This document shows positions 1 through 5,806 of a stretch of 9,812 nucleotides of DNA, one piece after another. The stretch's first letter is position 1; each line of letters opens with the position of its first letter. The DNA lies in the NCBI GenBank assembly GCA_016303095.1, contig JAEDMH010000086.1, positions 1 to 9,812 on the forward strand, in the 5' to 3' direction. This stretch comes from Lentisphaeria bacterium. Its GTDB lineage: Bacteria > Verrucomicrobiota > Lentisphaeria > Oligosphaerales > Oligosphaeraceae. The notes below the pieces were generated by a model, which was given only the letters and a program-made list of their open reading frames with translations, was not told where the DNA came from and ran no database searches. The position numbers and the translations under genes are program-made.

Positions 1-216
1 CGTGTCTTCCGTGCGCCGCATAGCGGCGTTTCCGTGGTCTCCGTGTTTTAACTCCGTGTCTTCCGTGCGCCGCATAGCGGCGTTTCCGTGGTCTCCGTGT
101 TTTAACTCCGTGTCTTCCGTGCGCCGCATAGCGGCGTTTCCGTGGTCTCCGTGTTTTAACTCCGTGTCTTCCGTGCGCCGCATAGCGGCGTTTCCGTGGT
201 CTCCGTGTTTTAACTC
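1..216. repeat. 54-bp tandem repeat, four identical copies, cut by the window edge
   Basis: Four head-to-tail units (1-54, 55-108, 109-162, 163-216) are identical base for base. Each contains a perfect 6-bp hairpin, CGCCGC-ATA-GCGGCG (14-28 in unit 1). The hairpin is flanked on each side by a pair of TCCGTG motifs whose starts are 9 bases apart. The array ends 7 bases past the folE stop codon, so it lies just downstream of folE. Copy number is unknown because the array reaches base 1. The unit is a multiple of three and lacks stops in one plus-strand frame, but the translation is a bare 18-residue repeat, so I do not treat it as coding. It lacks the 23-47 bp repeats and unique spacers of a CRISPR array. 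Confidence 0.97.
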
Positions 217-223
217 CTTTTCT

Positions 224-802
224 CTATCCCCGTTTCAGGAGTTCCATGAATTCGTTGCGGGTGGCCTGGGAGTTACGGAAAGATCCCAGGACGGCGCTGG
301 TGACCATGAGGGAGTTTTGTTTTTGGACGCCCCGCATCATCATGCACAGGTGGTGGCATTCCATGACCACGCCCACTCCCTGGGCGTCGATTTTTTCCCG
401 GACATAGGAGGCGATTTGCTGGGTGAGTCTCTCCTGGAGCTGAAGTCTCCGGGCGAAGCAGTCCACAATGCGGGCCAGTTTGGAGACCCCGTAGACCTTT
501 CCCCTGGGGATGTATCCGATATGGCATTTTCCGTAGAAGGGGAGGAGATGGTGTTCGCAGAGGGAGTAGACCTCGATGTCCTTCACCACCACCATGTGAT
601 TGCATTCCTCGCTGAAGAGGGCGTCTCCCACGATGTCATCGGGGTTTTGGGTGTAGCCCTGCAGGAGGAATTGGAAGGCCTTTTGGACGCGCTGAGGGGT
701 TTTCAGGAGGCCTTCCCGCTGGGGATCTTCTCCCGAGAGGCGGAGGATTTCCCGGACATGGTCGGCGATGGTTTCGCAGGGAGTGGGATCGGGCTGGTTC
801 AT
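224..802 (-). CDS. folE: GTP cyclohydrolase I (FolE, type IA)
   Basis: FolE converts GTP to 7,8-dihydroneopterin triphosphate, the first step of tetrahydrofolate and pterin synthesis, in the cytoplasm as a homodecamer. The 192-residue protein is a normal bacterial length. The zinc ligands are all visible: C82 and H85 in SLCEHHLLPF, and C153 in HHLCMMMRGV. The GTP-site signatures TPQRVQKAF (35-43) and the C-terminal KQNSLMVTSAVLGSF (161-175) are also present. The frame is open much further upstream inside secA. I chose ATG at 802 because it starts just before the conserved N-terminal helix and lies 31 bases after the secA stop. No Shine-Dalgarno sequence precedes this ATG (the upstream bases are GATCCCTCCCCC), so translation may depend on ribosomes finishing secA. 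The next feature downstream is the 54-bp tandem array. Confidence 0.96.
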   Translation of the reverse strand: MNQPDPTPCETIADHVREILRLSGEDPQREGLLKTPQRVQKAFQFLLQGYTQNPDDIVGDALFSEECNHMVVVKDIEVYSLCEHHLLPFYGKCHIGYIPRGKVYGVSKLARIVDCFARRLQLQERLTQQIASYVREKIDAQGVGVVMECHHLCMMMRGVQKQNSLMVTSAVLGSFRNSQATRNEFMELLKRG

Positions 803-833
803 GGGGGAGGGATCGGGGTCGGGCGCCGTTTGT

Positions 834-3800
834 TTATTCGAAGCGTCCGCAGCAGGCCTTGTATTTCTTTCCGGAGCCGCAGGGGCAGGGATCATTCCGT
901 CCGATTTTGGGCTGCTGGCGTCGGACGGTGACGGGGCGTGGGGCCTTGGGGGCGGAGCCGTCTCCCTCGAATTGTCCCAAGGATTGGTGCAGGGCCTGTT
1001 GTTTCCGGTTTCCGGCGTCCCCGGCGGCGTTCTGGCGGGTGCCATCGGGGGATTCCAGCTGTTCCTGGGGGGGATTGCGGCGCTGTCCCTGTTCGGGGGC
1101 GGTGCGTCGTACCAGGCGATAGCGGAAGATGTCGGTGCAGACCGTGTCCTTGATGCCGCCCAGGAGAGTGGCGTAGAGGTTGTAGGCCTCCTGCTTGTAT
1201 TCCACCAAAGGATCCCGCTGGCCGTAGGAGCGCAGCTGGACGCTTTGGCGGAGGTCGTCCATGTCGTAGAGATGGGCCTGGTAGAGATTGTCCAGGGCAT
1301 TGAGCATGATGTAGCGTTCCAGCCAGCGGCTGGCCTCGTCTCCCTCCACCTTTTCCTTCATGGCGTAGACCATGTCGATCTTCTCCATGATGGCTTGGAT
1401 GAGGGTTTCCCCATCCCGCTGATTCTCCGGTTGTTCGAAGAGTTCCTTGGGGAAGGAGAAGGGGATGGTGCGGGCGAGCCATTCCTGGAGTTCGGAGGTA
1501 TCCAGGGGAGTGTTCCGGGAGCGGGCGGCGAAGGCGGCGTCCACCCGTTCGCCCACGGCGGTGCGGATGAAATCCATGAGGAGGGTGCGGGAATCCTCGT
1601 TGGTGAGGATGTCGTGGCGGAGGCTGTAGATGGCCGCCCTCTGCTTGTTCATCACGTCATCGTATTCCAGGGTGCGTTTCCGGACGCTGAAGTGCTGCTG
1701 CTCCACTCGCTTCTGGGCCTTTTCCACAGCCCGGCTCAGCCAGGGATGGGAGAGCTCTTCCCCTTCCTGCATGCCCATGCGCTCCATGATGCCGGCGATG
1801 CGATCGGAGCCGAAGAGGCGCATGAGATTGTCTTCCAGGGAGACGTAGAAGATGCTGGAGCCGGGATCGCCCTGGCGGGAGCAGCGTCCCCGCAGCTGGA
1901 GGTCGATGCGTCGGGCGTCATGGCGTTCGGAGCCGATGACGTGAAGGCCGCCCAGCTCCCGGACGCCGGGGCCCAGCTTGATGTCGGTGCCTCGTCCGGC
2001 CATGTTGGTGGCGATGGTGACGGCCCCCCGCTGGCCCGCCCGGGCCACAATCTCCGCCTCGCTTTGGTGCTGCTTGGCGTTGAGAACGTTATGAATGATG
2101 CGCTCCCGGGAGAGGAGACGGGAGAGCAATTCGGAGACCTCCACGGAGATGGTGCCCACCAAGACGGGCTGGCCCCGCCGGTTGCACTCCACAATCTCCT
2201 GGATGATGGCCTTGTACTTTTCCCGCTGGGTCTTGAAGATTCGGTCGTCGTGGTCGATGCGCTGGCAGGGGCGGTTGGTGGGGATGGTGACCACATCCAG
2301 GTTGTAGATGGACTTGAATTCGGTGGCCTCGGTGGCGGCGGTGCCGGTCATGCCCGCCAGCTTTTCATACATCCGGAAGTAGTTCTGGATGGTGATGGAG
2401 GCCAGGGTCTGGGTCTCCCGCTCGATTTTCACGTTTTCCTTGGCTTCCAGGGCCTGGTGGAGCCCCTCGGAGAAGCGGCGGCCGGGCTGGGGACGGCCCG
2501 TGAACTCATCCACGATGATCACCTTGTTGTCCTGCACCACATATTGCACATCCTTCTCGAAGAGGCAGTAGGCCCGGAGGAGCTGGGAGATGTTGTGGAG
2601 CATTTCGGATTTCTTGTCGTATTCCATCTGGACGGTCTTGCGGCGCTCCATCTTCTCCTCGGGGGAGAGGGTGGTGTTGGCGTCCAATTCGCTGAAGATG
2701 GTGGGGAGATCCGGGATGACGAAGGCCTGGGGGTCGGAGGGCATGAGCTGGCGGCGCCCCTTCTCGGAGAGCTCGGACTCCCCGCCCTTTTCGTCCACGG
2801 TGAAGAAAAGCTCCTGCTTGATCTCCTGGAGAAGCCCCCGGTTCACGTCGGAATGCCACTCGGCATCCACCCGCTCCAGCCCCTTGCGCACGGCAGGATC
2901 CTCCATGAAGCGACGGAGGAGCTTGTGCTTGGGCATGCCGATTTGGACTTTGGCCAGGAGGTGGTAGGCCTCGTCCTTCTCCTGGGGGGTGGCTCCGGGC
3001 TTATCCAGCAGGGTCTTGGCTTCCTGGAGGAGGCCGGCCACCAGCTTGTATTGGAGTCCATAGAGGGCCTCCACCTGGGGTTTCACCACGTCATACATGT
3101 GGGTGGAGACCTTGGCGGGGCCGGCGATAATCAAGGGGGTGCGGGCCTCGTCGATGAGGATGGAGTCGATCTCGTCCACGATGGCGTAGAAGTAGTCCCG
3201 CTGGACCAGCTCCTCCCGGGAGTGGGCCATGCCCATGTCCCGGAGGTAGTCGAAGCCGAACTCGGAGTTGGTGCCGTAGGTGATGTCACAGGCGTATTGT
3301 TCCCGGCGCTCCTGGGGGGACTGGTTGTTCTGGATGCATCCCACGGTGAGTCCCAGCCACCGATAGAGGTGCCCCATCCATTGGGAGTCCCGTCGGGCCA
3401 GATAGTCGTTGACGGTGACCAGCTGGACATTGCGGCCGGTGAGGGCGTTGAGGTAGAGGGGCATGGTGGCCACCAGGGTCTTGCCTTCGCCCGTGGCCAT
3501 CTCCGCGATCTTGGACTGGTGGAGGACAATGCCGCCCATGATCTGGACGTCGAAGGGGACCATGTCCCACTCCAGCCGGTGTCCGGTGACCTCCACAAAG
3601 TGCTCCTCCTCCTTCTTGGATTCCTTGAGACGACGGCAGGCGTCTTTCACCACGCCGTAGGCCTCGCAGAGGATGTCGTCGGTGGTCTCTCCTTTCTGGA
3701 GCCGCTCCTTGAACTCCAGGGTCTTGGCCTGGAGCTCCTGGTCGGTGAGGGCACGGTACTCCTCCGCCTTCTGGTTCACCTGGCGCACCAAGGGCCAGAG

Positions 3801-3863
3801 CTTGCTGACCACCCGTTTGTTGCGGCTGCTGAAGAGTTTTTTGATAATCCAGTCGAGAAGCAT
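834..3863 (-). CDS. secA: Protein translocase ATPase subunit SecA
   Basis: SecA is the cytoplasmic and membrane-peripheral ATPase that pushes unfolded preproteins through SecYEG. This 1009-residue protein is longer than E. coli SecA (901). Visible motifs are Walker A in EMATGEGKT (121-129), the DEAD-like VDEID (229-233), GMTGTA (504-509), TNMAGRGTDI (619-628) and LRGRCSRQGDPG (657-668). The C terminus is a SEC-C zinc domain with C993, C995, C1004 and C1005, which in other SecAs binds SecB, ribosomes or lipid. The stretch between SecA motifs at about 250-435, the preprotein cross-linking region, is roughly 75 residues longer than in E. coli. A Gln/Pro-rich linker (about 920-985) joins the helicase core to the zinc tail. 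The start MLLDWIIKKLF is typical of the family. No Shine-Dalgarno sequence is seen, and the 60-base spacer after pyrE is almost entirely C and T in the sense strand. Confidence 0.98.
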   Translation of the reverse strand: MLLDWIIKKLFSSRNKRVVSKLWPLVRQVNQKAEEYRALTDQELQAKTLEFKERLQKGETTDDILCEAYGVVKDACRRLKESKKEEEHFVEVTGHRLEWDMVPFDVQIMGGIVLHQSKIAEMATGEGKTLVATMPLYLNALTGRNVQLVTVNDYLARRDSQWMGHLYRWLGLTVGCIQNNQSPQERREQYACDITYGTNSEFGFDYLRDMGMAHSREELVQRDYFYAIVDEIDSILIDEARTPLIIAGPAKVSTHMYDVVKPQVEALYGLQYKLVAGLLQEAKTLLDKPGATPQEKDEAYHLLAKVQIGMPKHKLLRRFMEDPAVRKGLERVDAEWHSDVNRGLLQEIKQELFFTVDEKGGESELSEKGRRQLMPSDPQAFVIPDLPTIFSELDANTTLSPEEKMERRKTVQMEYDKKSEMLHNISQLLRAYCLFEKDVQYVVQDNKVIIVDEFTGRPQPGRRFSEGLHQALEAKENVKIERETQTLASITIQNYFRMYEKLAGMTGTAATEATEFKSIYNLDVVTIPTNRPCQRIDHDDRIFKTQREKYKAIIQEIVECNRRGQPVLVGTISVEVSELLSRLLSRERIIHNVLNAKQHQSEAEIVARAGQRGAVTIATNMAGRGTDIKLGPGVRELGGLHVIGSERHDARRIDLQLRGRCSRQGDPGSSIFYVSLEDNLMRLFGSDRIAGIMERMGMQEGEELSHPWLSRAVEKAQKRVEQQHFSVRKRTLEYDDVMNKQRAAIYSLRHDILTNEDSRTLLMDFIRTAVGERVDAAFAARSRNTPLDTSELQEWLARTIPFSFPKELFEQPENQRDGETLIQAIMEKIDMVYAMKEKVEGDEASRWLERYIMLNALDNLYQAHLYDMDDLRQSVQLRSYGQRDPLVEYKQEAYNLYATLLGGIKDTVCTDIFRYRLVRRTAPEQGQRRNPPQEQLESPDGTRQNAAGDAGNRKQQALHQSLGQFEGDGSAPKAPRPVTVRRQQPKIGRNDPCPCGSGKKYKACCGRFE

Positions 3864-3923
3864 CGTAAGGCGTGGGGCAGAAGGGGGAGCGGGGAGAGAG
3901 GGGAGGAGGAGCGCTGGGGCGGC
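3864..3923 (-). other. pyrE-secA spacer, polypyrimidine in the sense strand
   Basis: The 60 bases between the pyrE stop and the secA start read in the transcript as C/U-rich runs such as CTCCTCCTCCCCTCTCTCCCC with few G residues. They contain no AGGAGG-like motif and no clear promoter. A C-rich, G-poor transcript is the kind of sequence Rho prefers, but this is inference only. Confidence 0.5.
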
Positions 3924-4493
3924 TTATTTGGAGCCGGGATGCACCAGGGGTTTTCCCTGGGCGCAGACGGGGCACTCCGCCGGATTGAAGGTCTTCAGGT
4001 GGAGGCGCACCAGGCTGCGGAAGGGAAGGCCAAAGTCCACGTCCCCCGCGCTGCGATCCACCATGACCGTCACCCCCACGGGAATGGCGCCGTAGGAACG
4101 GGCCAGGTCAATGGTCTGCTGCACCCGGCCCCCCTTGGTGACCACATCCTCGGCAATGAGCACCCGCTCCCCAGGCTTCAGGGAAAAGCCCCGGCGGAGA
4201 ATCAGGTTGGACTGGTCGTCCTTCTCGGCGAAGATGGCCCGGGTCTGCAGGGCCTTGGCCACTTCCTGCCCCACCACAATGCCTCCAATGGCCGGGGAAA
4301 GCACCACGTCAATGGCTTCTCCCGCCCAGGGACGGGCCATCTCCGCGCAAAGCTTGCTGGCGATGTCGGCGTATTGGAGGAGGAGGGCCGCCTGGAAATA
4401 CTGGTCGCTGTGGAGTCCGCTGCGGAGAAGGAAGTGCCCATTCAGGAGGGCTCCCGTGTCGGACATGTACTTCAGGATTTCGTTTTCAGTCAT
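3924..4493 (-). CDS. pyrE: Orotate phosphoribosyltransferase
   Basis: PyrE joins orotate to PRPP to make orotidine 5'-phosphate, the fifth step of de novo UMP synthesis, in the cytoplasm as a dimer. The 189-residue protein shows the type I phosphoribosyltransferase PRPP-binding loop, VLIAEDVVTKGG (111-122), with the acidic pair E115 D116. It also has the substrate-loop signature FAEKDD...LRRGF (88-103) and the early SGLHSDQYFQ segment (25-34) expected of OPRTases. The C terminus carries a CPVC pair (174-177) followed by GKPLVHPGSK, a tail I recall from some bacterial PyrE proteins. The start at 4493 has an AAGGA motif 10 bases upstream. pyrE is separated from the upstream amidase gene by a 299-bp structured spacer, so it may have its own promoter or leader control. 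secA follows 60 bases later on the same strand. Confidence 0.95.
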   Translation of the reverse strand: MTENEILKYMSDTGALLNGHFLLRSGLHSDQYFQAALLLQYADIASKLCAEMARPWAGEAIDVVLSPAIGGIVVGQEVAKALQTRAIFAEKDDQSNLILRRGFSLKPGERVLIAEDVVTKGGRVQQTIDLARSYGAIPVGVTVMVDRSAGDVDFGLPFRSLVRLHLKTFNPAECPVCAQGKPLVHPGSK

Positions 4494-4503
4494 GGCTGGG
4501 TTT

Positions 4504-4508
4504 TCCTT
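4504..4508 (-). promoter_or_regulatory. Ribosome binding site of pyrE
   Basis: AAGGA in the sense strand lies 10 bases before the ATG at 4493, slightly far but usable. Just upstream, the sense strand carries runs of T5, T5 and T6 (4510-4514, 4523-4527, 4530-4535), giving an unusually U-rich leader for this GC-rich genome. Confidence 0.6.
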
Positions 4509-4574
4509 GAAAAAGAAGGGAGAAAAAGGAAAAAAGAGTCTATCCCCAAGGAAGATCTTCCGCTACCGCGGGAA

Positions 4575-4620
4575 CACAGAGCACACAGAGGCGCCCTGCG
4601 GGCGACACAGAGGACACAGA
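4575..4620 (-). repeat. Single diverged copy of the TCYGTG-hairpin repeat
   Basis: In the minus strand two TCTGTG motifs 9 bases apart, a hairpin CGCCC-GCA-GGGCG, and two more TCTGTG motifs 9 bases apart follow each other. On the plus strand CACAGA occurs at 4575, 4584, 4606 and 4615, and the hairpin spans 4592-4604. The layout matches the 54-bp unit at 1-216 (two TCCGTG, hairpin, two TCCGTG, with starts 9, 23 and 9 apart there and 9, 22 and 9 here), in the opposite orientation and with T for C in each motif. I infer the two are one repeat family. Confidence 0.75.
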
Positions 4621-4632
4621 GAGGGGCGTTTC

Positions 4633-4656
4633 CGGCATCCGTTTGTCCGGATGCCG
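4633..4656. repeat. 9-bp stem-loop, with an alternative stem to 4665-4670
   Basis: CGGCATCCG (4633-4641) and CGGATGCCG (4648-4656) form a perfect 9-bp stem with a 6-base loop. The distal part, ATGCCG (4651-4656), can instead pair with CGGCAT at 4665-4670, so the two stems exclude each other. Confidence 0.7.
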
Positions 4657-4677
4657 TGGCGCCTCGGCATTGACGTG

Positions 4678-4711
4678 GGGGAGAACATGCCTTGCCAGGC
4701 AGCCTCTCCCC
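4678..4711. repeat. Two-part stem-loop with a 3x3 internal loop
   Basis: Outer arms GGGGAGA (4678-4684) and TCTCCCC (4705-4711) pair over 7 bp. Inner arms TGCCT (4688-4692) and AGGCA (4697-4701) pair over 5 bp around a TGCC loop. Three unpaired bases sit on each side between the two helices. Confidence 0.65.
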
Positions 4712-4731
4712 GCGTCTTTCCGTGGCGCTTC

Positions 4732-4758
4732 TTCCCGGACGGTTGATCCGTCCGGGAA
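4732..4758 (-). terminator. Perfect 11-bp hairpin just after the amidase gene, possible terminator
   Basis: TTCCCGGACGG (4732-4742) and CCGTCCGGGAA (4748-4758) are exact reverse complements around a 5-base loop. The hairpin begins 34 bases after the amidase stop codon, where a terminator for the tig-clp-amidase transcripts would be expected. No U-run follows the stem in the minus-strand transcript, so it is not a classical intrinsic terminator. It may protect a 3' end or belong to the surrounding repeat element. Confidence 0.4.
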
Positions 4759-4792
4759 ACGCCCCTTGCCATGCCCATCTAACAATCTAAAT

Positions 4793-5806
4793 TCACTGGA
4801 GGGTTTTCTTCAGTTTATCGATGGCGTCGCAGAGGGCGACGGCCAGTTTGTCCTGGTAGTCGGCCTTGAGGAGTTGGGTGCGTTCCTGGTCGTTGGTGAG
4901 GTATCCCAATTCCACCAGCATGGCGGGAGCGGGGCTGTCGATGATGACCTTGAATTGCTTCCGTCTCACGCCCCGGTCCTTGGCGCCGGAGGCTTTCAGG
5001 AGGGCCCGCTGGGTGAAGTAGGCCCAGAGGGCGCTGGTTTTCTGGAAAGGGGTGGCGGCTCCCTCCTTTCCCAGGGTCTGGGTGCCCACGGAGGGGACGC
5101 CCGGGGGATTGGCCACGTAGACCTCGATGCCGTGGATCGACTTGTCCTCCAAGGCGTTGCAGTGAATGGAGAGGAAGAGATCCGCCTTCTTCTCCCGGGC
5201 GACGGCGCATCGGGCGTCCAGAGTGAGGGTTTCATCCTCGGTACGGGTCATGGAGACGGTGTAGCCCCGCTTCCGGAGGATGGCGGCCACCTTTCGGGCC
5301 ATGGCCAGATTCAGGTTCTTCTCCAGGACCTTTCCGCTGGCGGCCCCCTGATCCTTCCCTCCATGCCCCGCATCCACCACAATGTGCTGGATCTTGCGTT
5401 TGGGGAGCAGAGAGGTCTGGAGGATGGGTTCCAAGAACTCGGTGTAGTCGGTCTTTTCCAGCAGGAAGAGGCCCTTCTGGTATTTCACGGGGAAGCTGAG
5501 GCTGCAGAGGGTGCCGCTCAAGGTGAAGAAGGACTCTTTCACCGTGAAGACCATGGCCTCCTCCTGGGGCGTCAGCAACGTGCAAATCTGGGTCTTCCCC
5601 TTCTTCTGGGCAAAGAACCGAAAGCCATACCGGGCCGCCACGTCCTTCAAAATGACGTAGCGCCGCTTGTTGACGGTCATCTCCCGAATGGGCTTGGGGG
5701 AGGAGGCCGCCGGCTTCCGGGAGGCGGCCTGGCCTCCCCGGCACAGGAGGCAGGGCAGGAGGAGGAGAGCCGCCAGGAGACGAAGGGGGAGACGGAAGGA
5801 GATCAT
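4793..5806 (-). CDS. Secreted N-acetylmuramoyl-L-alanine amidase (Amidase_3 family)
   Basis: The enzyme cleaves the bond between N-acetylmuramic acid and L-alanine in peptidoglycan, using zinc, outside the cytoplasmic membrane. The 337-residue protein starts with a Sec signal peptide (MISFRLPLRLLAALLLLPCL), with likely cleavage near GGQA-A (about 27). LLPC does not fit a lipobox. Residues about 43-130 look like a small beta domain of the copper-amine-oxidase-N-terminal type (YVILKDVAARYGF, then FTV, then GLFLLEKTDY), probably substrate or wall binding. The catalytic domain runs from about 139 to 334. Zinc ligands are H148 (VVDAGHGGKDQGA), E162 and H215 (LSIHCNA), and the catalytic glutamate is E299 (MLVELGYLTN). 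I chose ATG at 5806 over the longer open frame because AGGAGG sits 8 bases upstream and the signal peptide starts there. The start overlaps the clpX stop as ATGA, implying translational coupling. Division-type AmiC or spore-type CwlD relatives cannot be told apart here. Confidence 0.93.
   Translation of the reverse strand: MISFRLPLRLLAALLLLPCLLCRGGQAASRKPAASSPKPIREMTVNKRRYVILKDVAARYGFRFFAQKKGKTQICTLLTPQEEAMVFTVKESFFTLSGTLCSLSFPVKYQKGLFLLEKTDYTEFLEPILQTSLLPKRKIQHIVVDAGHGGKDQGAASGKVLEKNLNLAMARKVAAILRKRGYTVSMTRTEDETLTLDARCAVAREKKADLFLSIHCNALEDKSIHGIEVYVANPPGVPSVGTQTLGKEGAATPFQKTSALWAYFTQRALLKASGAKDRGVRRKQFKVIIDSPAPAMLVELGYLTNDQERTQLLKADYQDKLAVALCDAIDKLKKTLQ

Larger units (their letters stand above)
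4623..4765. repeat. Hairpin-rich element bounded by an 11-bp inverted repeat
   Basis: GGGGCGTTTCC at 4623-4633 is the exact reverse complement of GGAAACGCCCC at 4755-4765. Between them lie three strong stem-loops: 4633-4656, 4678-4711 and 4732-4758. CCGTGGCGC also occurs twice in direct orientation (4655-4663 and 4720-4728). The element fills most of the amidase-pyrE spacer that is not taken by the TCTGTG repeat. It could be a small nonautonomous repeat or a structured RNA leader. No coding potential is recognised. Confidence 0.6.

Noticed and set aside
1..216. CRISPR array
   Set aside because: Units are directly adjacent and identical with no unique spacers, and no cas gene is nearby.
2..931. 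A plus-strand protein with four 18-residue repeats at its N terminus
   Set aside because: The repeats are the noncoding 54-bp array read in frame, and the rest is antisense to folE and the end of secA.
803..1300. A longer folE start inside secA
   Set aside because: The extra 166 residues are a P/A/R-rich out-of-frame reading of secA. FolE homology begins right after the ATG at 802, and 192 residues is the normal length.
768..4673. A 1301-codon plus-strand reading frame as a giant gene
   Set aside because: It is codon-aligned antisense to intact secA and pyrE, has no recognisable family motif and is compositionally biased. The absence of three rare codons in the real genes explains it.
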